This document shows, one piece after another, positions 1 to 6,732 of a stretch of DNA of 11,303 nt. Under the pieces are notes generated by a model. The model made no database searches. It worked only from the letters and a program-made list of their open reading frames with translations, and was not told the DNA's origin. A program made the position numbers and the translations under genes. Position 1 is the stretch's first letter. Each line of letters begins with the position of its first letter. The stretch comes from an uncultured Paracoccaceae bacterium (GTDB lineage Bacteria > Pseudomonadota > Alphaproteobacteria > Rhodobacterales > Rhodobacteraceae): positions 1 through 11,303 of the forward strand of contig CALCPC010000335.1 in NCBI GenBank assembly GCA_937900975.1. Reading direction: 5' to 3'.

Positions 1-822
1 GATCGACCCGGCCCCACCGGCAATCGACACGCCGCCAAAGATCACCATGGTGATGACGTCCAACTCCCCCCCCCGCGCCGCGATGGGCCGCACGACGCCC
101 AAACGCGCGGCCAACAGCGCCCCCGCCAGCCCCGCCATCAGGCCCGACAGCGCGAACAGCCAAAACCGGGTCTCGGCCACCCGCACGCCGGAGAAAAGAG
201 CGGCGGTCGGGTTGGCGCCGATGGCGTAAAGCCTTCGACCGGCGGCGGTTGCGTGAAGCCCGACGGTAAAAAGGATGGCCAGGACAAGAAACAGCGCGAA
301 GGAAACCGGCAGCGGCGGCCAGGCGATCAGATAGGATTGCCCAAGCGCCGCAAAGCCCGGCGGAAAGCTGGTCAGCGCCTGGTCGCCCAGCGTGACCTGA
401 GCGATGCCGCGGAAAAGCGACATGGTGCCAATGGTGATGACAATCGACGGCACGCCGATGCGCGTGACCAGAAGACCGTTAAACATCCCGCACAAAAGCC
501 CGGTCAAAAGCCCAACGCCGACCAACACCGGCGCCGGCGCCCCGTGCCCCGCCGCCAACCCGACAGCCAATGCCGCCAGCGCCACGATGGCGCCGACCGA
601 CAAATCGATCTCTCTCGTTAGGATTAACAGCGCCATGGGCAGCGCGATGATCGCTTTTTCCGAGAAATTATAGGTGGCGTCGGCCAGGTTGTAGATGTCG
701 AGAAACCAGGGCGTCGCCAGCGCGTTGGCCACGAACACAAGGATCAGAAGCCCGGTCAGCAGCACCTCCCACCGCAGCGCTTGGTCCAGGATCCGGCGCG
801 GGGCGCGGTCGGCAACACTCAT
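1..822 (-). CDS. rhaQ: Sugar ABC transporter permease, RhaQ-like (3' end cut by window edge)
   Basis: Inner-membrane permease of the ribose/rhamnose importer family, paired with the neighbouring permease to form the channel. Reading from an ATG at 822, the frame has no stop down to base 1, giving 274 residues; family members are about 330, so the C-terminus lies left of the window. Visible marks are hydrophobic helices throughout, the family motif EIDLSVGA at residues 71-78, ITIGTMSLFRGI at 129-140, GRRLYAIGANP in the cytoplasmic loop, and FGGVSIAGGAGSI at the edge. The start ATG overlaps the TGA of the upstream permease (ATGA, 819-822), so the two are probably translationally coupled. A run of nine C on the plus strand (66-74) encodes Arg-Gly-Gly in frame. 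P versus Q naming rests on gene order; another pentose or deoxysugar is possible. Confidence 0.82.
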   Translation of the reverse strand, partial: MSVADRAPRRILDQALRWEVLLTGLLILVFVANALATPWFLDIYNLADATYNFSEKAIIALPMALLILTREIDLSVGAIVALAALAVGLAAGHGAPAPVLVGVGLLTGLLCGMFNGLLVTRIGVPSIVITIGTMSLFRGIAQVTLGDQALTSFPPGFAALGQSYLIAWPPLPVSFALFLVLAILFTVGLHATAAGRRLYAIGANPTAALFSGVRVAETRFWLFALSGLMAGLAGALLAARLGVVRPIAARGGELDVITMVIFGGVSIAGGAGSI

Positions 823-1802
823 CCCCGGCCCCGGCGCGCTTCGGCGAGGATCAGCTTGCCGGGCCGCGCCTCGGCCCGTGCGTTCAGCACAACGGCGCCA
901 AGGATCACGGTGCCCGCGATGGCCATCTGCCAGAAGGGGGAGACTTGCATCACCGGCAGCGCGTTGACCACGACCCCGAGAAAAAGCGCGCCCAGAACCG
1001 CGCCCGCGACCGACCCGACACCGCCCCCGATCGAGACACCGCCGATCACGCAGGCCGCGATCACCGTCAGCTCATAACCGAGCGCGATCTCGGAATAAGC
1101 GACCCCATAACGCGCGACCCAAAGATAACCGCAAAGCCCCGCGATGGCGCCCGAGATGACATAGACCAGCCCCTCCGCGCGCTGCACCCGGATCCCGCAA
1201 TAGCGCGCGGCAACCGGATTGCCGCCCACGGCATAAAGCCCGCGGCCCGTGCGTGTTCGTGTCAGGAAGATCTGTGCTGCCACCGCCACAAAAGCGGCCA
1301 GCCAAAAGGGCGTGGTCAGGCCGAGAAAGGCGATCTTCGGGAAGGCTTGGAACGAGGCGCCCATCTCGGACGCGTTGACCTGATCGCCCCCGCCGCTCAC
1401 GACGATCATGCCCCGTTAGATGGCCAGAGCACCCAGGGTTACGACAATGGGCGGGATGCCAAGCCCGCCGACCAGCCCACCGATCAAAAGGCCAAGCCCT
1501 GCGCCGATCACGACCGCGATTACAATGTAGATCAAGGCCGGCAAATCCGGGCCATACTGGCCGACAAGGGCAACCAGCATACCGGTCAACGCAAGATTGG
1601 CCGCCATCGACAGATCGATGCCGCGGGTCAGGATCACGATCATCTGGCCGACCGCCAGCATCAGCAGAAACGCCGTGTCGTTCAACACCCCGATCAGGCT
1701 GCCGGGGGTCGCGAACGCGGGGGCGTATAGCCCAACGCCGGCCACAGTCGCCAGGATCAAAAGCGCGAGCGCGGCCTCCCGGTGTTGCGAAATCCAACTC
1801 AT
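819..1802 (-). pseudogene. rhaP: Sugar ABC transporter permease, RhaP-like, interrupted by in-frame TAA
   Basis: Second inner-membrane permease of the importer. The frame runs from ATG 1802 to TGA 819 (328 codons) but codon 129 (1416-1418) is TAA. Both sides are good permease sequence in one frame: GIDLS at residues 61-65 and VTLGALAI before the stop, then RGMIVVSGG, GRGLYAVGGNP and VIGGVSIGGG after it. In the paralogue rhaQ the aligned stretch is IGTMSLFRGI, so the stop sits where an aromatic residue is expected. Tyr TAT or TAC becomes TAA by one base change. No frameshift is present. The start overlaps the rhaT stop (ATGA, 1799-1802). An ATG three codons past the stop (1407-1409) could allow restart, but that product would lack the N-terminal helices. 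A real nonsense mutation and a sequencing error cannot be separated here. Confidence 0.82.
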
Positions 1803-3289
1803 GCGGCGCGGCCTGCGCCGGTTGCGGCCGCCACTATGCGCTCCGCACTCCAATCGCCGCGCTCGAACCGGCCGGCGATGCGCCCCTCGTGCATCACGTT
1901 CAGCCGGTCGGAAAGGCCCATGGCCTCCGGCAACTCAGAGGTGACCAGGATCACGGCCAGCCCCTCTTCGGCCAGTTCGCCGATGAAATCGTGGACCGCG
2001 GCCTTTGAGCCGACATCGATGCCCTTCGTCGGCTCATCCAGGATGACGACCCGCGGGCGCGTGGCCAGCCATTTCGCGATGACAACCTATTGCTGGTTCC
2101 CGCCCGAAAGATCGCCGACCGCCGTCTCCCAACTTGCGGCGCGCACGTCCAGGCGTTGGCCAAGCTGGCGGGTCGCAGCACGCTCGGACCGCGCCGACAG
2201 AAACGGCCCCGAAGCATGGTCGCGAAGGGAGGCCAGCGTTGTGTTCTCCCGGATCGTCATCGGCAAGGCGGCGCCTTGCACCTGCCGGTCCTCGGGCACA
2301 TAGGCAAGTCCTGCGCGGATCGCATCGCTTGGCGCGCGAATGTTCAGCGTCTTTCCGTCAAGCGTCACGCGCCCCCGACCCGCCCGGCAGATCCCGAAAA
2401 GGCATTGCATCGCCTCCGGCCGCCCGGCACCGACACGCCCGTAGAACCCCAAAATCTCCCCCCGGCGCAGATCGAAGGTCAGGTCGGCGAACTCCGTCGC
2501 GTTGCCCAGCCCCTCGACCGCCAGGACAGTATCGCCAAGCGCGATCTTGCGCTTTGGAAAAACCTGGTCGACGGGCCGGCCGACCATCAGGCGGACAAGC
2601 TCCGCCTCCGTCGCCTCCGCCGTTCGGCCCGCGCCGGCAAGCTGGCCATCGCGCAGACACACCCAGGCGTCCGACACGCGGAAGATCTCGTCGAATTTGT
2701 GCGAGATGAACAGGATCGCGCGCCCCTCTGCCTTCAGCGTTTCGACCAGCCCGAAAAGCTCGTCGATTTCGTTGCGCGACAGCGCGGCCGTCGGCTCGTC
2801 CATAATCACAACGCGGGCATCGTGGCTAAGCGCGCGGGCGACCTCCACCATATGTTTTTCGGCCACCGACAGGCGTTTAAGCGGCGTATCGGCGTCAAAG
2901 CCCGCGTCGCTCCGGGCCAGCAGGTCGCCGGTGCGCCGCCGCATCTGCGCCCAATCGCCCAGCCGTCCCCCAGGCATATGCCCCATGAAGACAATTTCGG
3001 CGACGCTCAGCTCATCGAACATGACCGTATCCTGGTGGATCGCGGCAATGCCCGCATCCCACGCATCGCGCGCGGAGTTAAGCTGGATGGCCCGCCCCTC
3101 CAAAGCCAGGCCGCCGCCATCCGGCTGGTAGATGCCGGTCAGGATTTTGACGATGGTCGATTTTCCAGCGCCGTTTTCGCCGATCAGCGCTGTCACCGTG
3201 CCGGGTTCAAGCGCGAAGGACACGTCATCCAGCGCAGTCACGCCCGGAACCCGCTTGGTCAGATAGGAAAGCGTTAGGATCGGGGCCAT
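1799..3289 (-). pseudogene. rhaT: Sugar ABC transporter ATP-binding protein, RhaT-like, interrupted by in-frame TAG
   Basis: Cytoplasmic double-ATPase subunit that powers the importer. From ATG 3289 to TGA 1799 there are 497 codons, a normal length for this family. Domain 1 shows Walker A GENGAGKST, a signature-like LSVAEKHMVEVARAL and Walker B VVIMDEPTAAL, and looks whole. Domain 2 shows the degenerate GRVGAGRPE loop and LSGGNQQ, after which codon 401 (2087-2089) is TAG. The same frame then resumes with [22 protein letters not shown] and [15 protein letters not shown]. The family reads LSGGNQQK, so AAG (Lys) to TAG is a one-base change. Termination would remove the second Walker B and the C-terminus, so a truncated product should not drive transport. 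The ATG lies 39 bases after the rhaS stop. Its SD-like GGGG is buried in a hairpin. Confidence 0.85.
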
Positions 3290-3297
3290 GGCGGTGT

Positions 3298-3320
3298 CCC
3301 CGGGGCCACAGGCCCCGGGG
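3298..3320 (-). repeat. Perfect 10-bp hairpin between rhaS and rhaT
   Basis: Arms CCCCGGGGCC (3298-3307) and GGCCCCGGGG (3311-3320) are exact reverse complements around a 3-base loop. It starts 8 bases past the rhaS stop in the transcript and ends 8 bases before the rhaT ATG, so its distal arm covers the only SD-like G tract of rhaT. No U run follows, so it is not a standard intrinsic terminator. Hairpins in this position commonly protect the binding-protein part of the mRNA or lower expression of the downstream ATPase; that role is inferred. Confidence 0.8.
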
Positions 3321-3328
3321 CAAGTGCT

Positions 3329-4345
3329 TTAAAAGATGGCTGCGAAATCCGCGACGTTGGAGGCGTTGAACTCAAAGGGCTCGCCCATAATGCACTCCCC
3401 CTCTGCGCCCACGGTCGTCTCACCCTTTTTGCCCATCGACAGTGTCGCACCCTCCGCCGTGGCCGCACCGCCGAGGATCGCACCCATGATCATGGTCGAG
3501 GAATAGCCGTACTCCACCGGGTTCCAGATCGCGAAACTGTCGCACGCGCCGGCCTGGACCGCCGCCAACATCTCAGAGGGAAGGCCAAGGCCGGTGATAT
3601 AGACCTGCCCCACAAGACCGTCGTCCATGATCGCCTTGGCCCCCGCACGGATCCCGATCGTGGTGGGGGAGATCACACCGCGCAGGTTCGGGTGTGCCTT
3701 CACCAGGCTTTGCATCTCACGGTAGGATTTGTCGTCTTGGTCGTCGCCATAGACCGTCGAGACCAGCGGCATGTTGGCGTATTTGGGATCCTTCCACTCC
3801 TCCTTCATGGCGGCGATCCAGGCGTTCTGGTTGGTCATGGTCGAGGCGGCGGACAAGATTGCGACCTCGCCCTCATAATTCAGCGTCGCGCCGATCATCT
3901 GCACTTGTTTCGCGCCGATCAGCGGCGTGGAGGAGGCGGAGAGGTGCACCAGCCGCCCCTCCGGCGCGATGGCGCTGTCAAAAGACATCATTTTGATGCC
4001 GCGCTGCGCGGCCTTTTTGCCCACGGGCACCAGCGCATTGGCGTCGTTGGCCGAAACGATGATGCCATCGACGCGTTGCGCGATCAGGCTGTCGATGACG
4101 GCGATCTGATCCTCGGGCGTCGGCTTGGTGGGGGCGGTATAGATGATCTCCATCCCCCCAAGCTCGGCCGCGGCCTCCTCGGCGCCATTGGCGCAGGCGG
4201 CGAAATAGCTGTTGCCGAGGTTTTTCACGACCATCGCCACCCGCTTGTCCGCGGCGCGCGCGGATGTCGCGACAAAGGGCGCGGCCAGCGCGGCGGACCC
4301 CGCGATAAGGACGCTGCGGCGGCTTGGCTTGATCAATCCGGTCAT
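3329..4345 (-). CDS. rhaS: Sugar ABC transporter periplasmic binding protein, RhaS-like
   Basis: Periplasmic solute-binding protein (338 residues) that delivers the sugar to the importer encoded downstream. The N-terminus has a signal peptide with a twin-arginine flavour (SRRSVLIAGSAALAA, residues 8-22) and a likely cleavage after ARA at residue 31. The mature part starts KRVAMVVKNLGNSYF, typical of the periplasmic binding protein family 4 fold. TMTNQNAW, KDPKYANMPLVSTVYGDD, KSYREM, GVISPTTIGI and ITGLGLPSEM are the stretches I recognise from rhamnose-type (RhaS) binding proteins, which are distantly related to the AI-2 binding LsrB. The start is supported by AGGAG (4352-4356) six bases upstream of the ATG. 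The stop is TAA. The frame is intact, unlike the two following genes. The substrate call is by motif memory; another sugar or AI-2 remains possible. Confidence 0.82.
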   Translation of the reverse strand: MTGLIKPSRRSVLIAGSAALAAPFVATSARAADKRVAMVVKNLGNSYFAACANGAEEAAAELGGMEIIYTAPTKPTPEDQIAVIDSLIAQRVDGIIVSANDANALVPVGKKAAQRGIKMMSFDSAIAPEGRLVHLSASSTPLIGAKQVQMIGATLNYEGEVAILSAASTMTNQNAWIAAMKEEWKDPKYANMPLVSTVYGDDQDDKSYREMQSLVKAHPNLRGVISPTTIGIRAGAKAIMDDGLVGQVYITGLGLPSEMLAAVQAGACDSFAIWNPVEYGYSSTMIMGAILGGAATAEGATLSMGKKGETTVGAEGECIMGEPFEFNASNVADFAAIF

Positions 4346-4673
4346 CGGTGTCTCCTCCCATAAACGGCCCTGTCCCGGGCCTTGTGGGTGGATGCTAGGA
4401 CAAGCATCGGAGCATGGGAACAGTTATCTGCGCTCCCAGTGCAGACGGCGGCCTCGGCCGTGCGGGCGGGGCGCGATCCATCAGGGCCCGGCAGGGTGCG
4501 ACCTTTCGCAGCCAGGCAGCGCTTCGGCTTTGCCGCGGTCCAGCACCGCTGCACGGGCCGCAACCCCGCCGACGCCGCCAGGTCAACCGACCGTGGATCC
4601 AGTGTGTCAATTCGGCAAGACGCTGACGCGGGGGGGGGCGACCCCGATGGATCGGCCCGGATTGCGACGCCGG
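4346..4673 (-). promoter_or_regulatory. Non-coding region upstream of rhaS and downstream of HPr
   Basis: This 328-base gap separates the end of the PTS module from rhaS. I see no gene in it: the overlapping frames are low-complexity Arg/Ala/Pro-rich and lack family motifs. Near rhaS it contains the SD AGGAG (4352-4356), an inverted repeat at 4391-4408 and a short direct repeat at 4403-4418, so the rhaS promoter and operator are probably here, though I cannot point to a convincing -35/-10 pair. A nine-G tract lies at 4630-4638. No clear intrinsic terminator follows HPr; the only small palindrome, CCGAT-GG-ATCGG at 4644-4655, is weak and has no U run on either strand. Confidence 0.55.
4391..4408. 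repeat. Inverted repeat upstream of rhaS, candidate operator
   Basis: GATGCT (4391-4396) and AGCATC (4403-4408) are perfect reverse complements around AGGACA. The right arm also begins a tandem imperfect repeat, AGCATCGG then AGCATGGG (4403-4418, 7 of 8 bases equal). So AGCAT occurs three times within 28 bases, once inverted, 46-73 bases before the rhaS start. The position fits a regulator site for the sugar operon. Rhizobial rhamnose operons use a DeoR-type regulator, but no regulator gene is visible in the window. Confidence 0.4.
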
Positions 4674-4961
4674 CTACCGCCCCTCGCCAAAGCGGTTGGC
4701 AACCAGCTCTTCAAGCGCGGCGATCACGGCGCCGGCCTCTGGTCCTTCGGCGGCGACATCGATGAAGGTTCCTTTGGCGGCGGCCAGCATCAGCAGACCC
4801 ATGATCGAGTCCCCCGTGACGCGCTGGCCCTACCGGCTGACGGTGCCACGCGCATCGAAGCGCTCCACCGTTTCGACGAACCGGGCAGAGGCGCGCGCAT
4901 GCAGGCCCTTTTCGTTGACGATATCCAGCCTGCGGGTGACGCTGACCTCGTCCTCCGTCAC
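4674..4961 (-). pseudogene. ptsH: HPr phosphocarrier protein interrupted by in-frame TAG
   Basis: HPr carries phosphate from enzyme I at a histidine and is also phosphorylated on a serine by HprK. From GTG 4961 to TAG 4674 there are 96 codons, matching the usual 85-95 residues. His21 lies in EKGLHARASARFV (the phosphohistidine site) and Ser52 in GDSIMGLLMLAAAKG (the HprK target). Between them codon 44 (4830-4832) is TAG: the frame reads GTVSR, stop, GQRVTGDS. Tyr TAC or TAT to TAG would be one change. Translation as written ends after 43 residues and loses the serine site and most of the fold. Seven bases separate the start from the EIIA stop. An upstream in-frame ATG at 4997 is an alternative start that would overlap EIIA. 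Neither start has a strong SD. Confidence 0.85.
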
Positions 4962-4968
4962 AGAGCCG

Positions 4969-5373
4969 TCACTCTGCCGCGCGGACGCCGAACCCATCGG
5001 CGCAATTGATGTATTTCCGCGCGGCGGCCAGTGCGCAGCCCACAGCCTCATCCAGCGGTAAGTGGCGGGTTTTGGCGAGCTTCAGCAGCATCGGCACGTT
5101 CACACCGTAAAGCACTTTGCGATTTTTCGCGCTGCAGGCCGCCATGGCCAGGTTCGATGGCGTACCGCCAACGACATCCGTCACCACCACAACGCCCGCG
5201 CCGGTGTCCACCTCGGCCACCGCGCTGTCGATTTCGGCCTGTTTCGACCCGCGCGTGTCGTCGGCGCCGATGGCAATCGCCCGGATCCCGTCGCAGCGGC
5301 CCACCACATGCTCCATCGCGGCGCGATACTCGCGCGCCAGCCCGCCATGGGCAACGATCACAATACCGATCAC
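4969..5373 (-). CDS. PTS EIIA component, mannose/fructose (ManX-like) family
   Basis: Cytoplasmic PTS IIA-Man domain protein of 134 residues that accepts phosphate from HPr. The active histidine is His9 in GIVIVAHGGLA and the conserved acidic residue is Asp66 in VVVTDVVGGTPSNLA, the usual spacing for the family. YGVNVPMLLKLA matches the family C-terminal helix region. It starts with GTG, and the start overlaps the RapZ stop by four bases (GTGA, 5370-5373), implying translational coupling. No EIIB or EIIC sugar permease is present beside it, so the protein is more likely regulatory than part of a sugar-transporting PTS, as in other alphaproteobacteria with this layout. The gene is intact, but its phosphate donor HPr, the next gene, is interrupted. 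Confidence 0.88.
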   Translation of the reverse strand: MIGIVIVAHGGLAREYRAAMEHVVGRCDGIRAIAIGADDTRGSKQAEIDSAVAEVDTGAGVVVVTDVVGGTPSNLAMAACSAKNRKVLYGVNVPMLLKLAKTRHLPLDEAVGCALAAARKYINCADGFGVRAAE

Positions 5374-6281
5374 GCGTTCACCACCCGTCTGGGCCCGTCA
5401 CTCACCGGCGCCCGCTCCAACTCCCGATGGCGAGTAGACACCCGCCAACCGTCTGCGGCAAGCGATTTTGCAACCGATTGCGAAACCGCGACGGATCTAT
5501 GGCGACCGCCGGTACACCCGAAGGCCAGGGTGAGATAGGATTTGCCCTCCGCCACGAAAGCGGGCAGCAAAACTTGGATCAAATCGAGCACCCGGTCATG
5601 GAACGGAGCATAAAGAGGATCGGCCGCAACATGCGCCGCGACGGCTGGATCCTGCCCGGTCAAGGGGCGCAAAGCGCGCTCCCAATGCGGGTTCTGAAGA
5701 AACCGACAGTCCAGCACGATATCGGCCGCGCGCGGCGCGCCGCGCTTGTAGGAAAAGGATTGCACCGAGATCGATAGACCATCCGCCGCAGGCGTTGCGA
5801 ACCAACGCCCAAGCTCTGCCCGAAGATCGTGCGGCGCCATTTCGGACGTATCCACCAGGATGTCCGCGGTCTCGCGCAGGGGTGCGAGCAGCTCACGCTC
5901 CCGCTCACTCCCCTGGCGGGCGGTGCCATCGGGGGACAGCGGATGGCGCCGCCGGGTTTCGGAAAAGCGGCGCAAAAGCCCGTCGGTCGAGCAATCGAGA
6001 AACACCAGGCTGACGCCAAGATCGGGATTGGCCGAAAGCTGCGCCAAAGCTTCCCACAAGGCTGCGGCGCTGAAATCGCGCGTGCGGGCATCGATGCCGA
6101 TGGCGATGGGTCGGCGGCTTTCGTCCGAGGCGAAAAGACGGTCGAGAAAGGAAATCGGCAAGTTATCGATTGCCTCGAACCCGAAATCCTCTAACGCATG
6201 GATCGCGGTCGAGCGTCCGGCCCCGGCAGGGCCGGTGACAATCGCAACATCACGCTTGGTCTTTTGCTCCGCCTTGCTCAT
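5370..6281 (-). CDS. rapZ: RapZ-family nucleotide-binding protein (YvcJ/YhbJ family)
   Basis: Cytoplasmic ATP/GTP-binding regulator of the RapZ family; in Escherichia coli RapZ acts as an RNase E adapter controlling glucosamine-6-phosphate synthase mRNA through small RNAs. Family features in order are Walker A GPAGAGRST, ALEDFGFEAIDNLP, DARTRDF, FLDCSTDGLLRRFSETRRRHPL, VQSFSYKRGAPRAADIVLD, FGCTGGRHRSV and the ending VSTRHRELER. The chosen ATG at 6281 gives 303 residues, a normal length. An in-frame ATG at 6305 would add eight. Neither has a clear SD, and both overlap the 3' end of hprK (32 or 56 bases), which suggests coupled translation. The gene is intact. Its role in alphaproteobacteria may differ from E. 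coli because the E. coli small-RNA partners are not known to be conserved. Confidence 0.92.
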   Translation of the reverse strand: MSKAEQKTKRDVAIVTGPAGAGRSTAIHALEDFGFEAIDNLPISFLDRLFASDESRRPIAIGIDARTRDFSAAALWEALAQLSANPDLGVSLVFLDCSTDGLLRRFSETRRRHPLSPDGTARQGSERERELLAPLRETADILVDTSEMAPHDLRAELGRWFATPAADGLSISVQSFSYKRGAPRAADIVLDCRFLQNPHWERALRPLTGQDPAVAAHVAADPLYAPFHDRVLDLIQVLLPAFVAEGKSYLTLAFGCTGGRHRSVAVSQSVAKSLAADGWRVSTRHRELERAPVSDGPRRVVNA

Positions 6282-6732
6282 CTTGCCGACCGCTGGATGA
6301 TCCATCGTAGAACGGGAACGTTACGGACGCCTTAAGTCCGGCCATTACCGCTAAAACCAAAATAGGATTGTTCGCACCTGCAATCAAAGGCAAACACATC
6401 GAGTTGATGGAAAACGAAGTGTACGGCGGCATACGAACATCCGCCGACCGGCCCATGTCGATGGCCAGAACAGCGGTAATGTCGTCGCGGTAAGGCAGGC
6501 GCAACAGGCCGATGCCGCGCGCCTCCACCAAACCGGCCAGGGCATCGGGCGGCGACAGACGGGGCGGTGTGCCCTGCACCACCACCCGGTCGTCGGCGAT
6601 CAGCTCGGCGCCGCGGGCGATCAGGTCAAGCGCGGTCGCCGATTTGCCAGACCCCGAAGGCCCAAGGATTAGCACACCAGCTCCGTTGATGGCGACAGCG
6701 CTTGCATGGAGCACCTCGGCCCCATCGCTCAC
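6250..6732 (-). CDS. hprK: HPr kinase/phosphorylase, short alphaproteobacterial type
   Basis: Enzyme that phosphorylates HPr on its regulatory serine. The 160-residue product is the short form lacking the N-terminal domain of Firmicute HprK. It has Walker A GPSGSGKS at residues 24-31, LIADDRVVV with Asp47-Asp48, and the HprK signature-like EARGIGLLRLPY at about 71-82. LPLIAGANNP follows in the C-terminal part. It starts with GTG, and that codon overlaps the chvG stop by four bases (GTGA, 6729-6732). Its tail overlaps rapZ. I checked the C-terminal half for a frameshift because its sequence is less conserved, but LPLIAG and the normal length argue for an intact gene. Its substrate HPr is encoded three genes downstream and is interrupted. 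Confidence 0.9.
   Translation of the reverse strand: MSDGAEVLHASAVAINGAGVLILGPSGSGKSATALDLIARGAELIADDRVVVQGTPPRLSPPDALAGLVEARGIGLLRLPYRDDITAVLAIDMGRSADVRMPPYTSFSINSMCLPLIAGANNPILVLAVMAGLKASVTFPFYDGSSSGRQDEQGGAKDQA

Noticed and set aside
945..1730. 261-residue plus-strand open frame opposite rhaP
   Set aside because: Highly charged, low-complexity composition (Asp, Arg, His, Gln) and antisense to clear permease sequence.
2090..3277. Long plus-strand open frame opposite rhaT
   Set aside because: It mirrors the rhaT coding frame, is Arg/His/Pro-rich and has no family motifs; a GC-rich shadow.
4644..4655. Intrinsic terminator after HPr
   Set aside because: Only a 5-bp stem with a 2-base loop and no U run.
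4382..4765. Gene in the rhaS-HPr gap
   Set aside because: Overlapping frames on both strands have no recognisable motif, no good SD, and run into the HPr coding region.
1416..4832. Stop-codon recoding (TAG or TAA read as an amino acid)
   Set aside because: chvI and pckA end in TAG and rhaS in TAA at normal family lengths, and the presumed original residues differ (Lys versus Tyr), so a single recoding does not explain the stops.
6250..6480. Frameshift in the C-terminal half of hprK
   Set aside because: Sequence looks less familiar there, but LPLIAG is in the expected place and total length fits the short alphaproteobacterial form.
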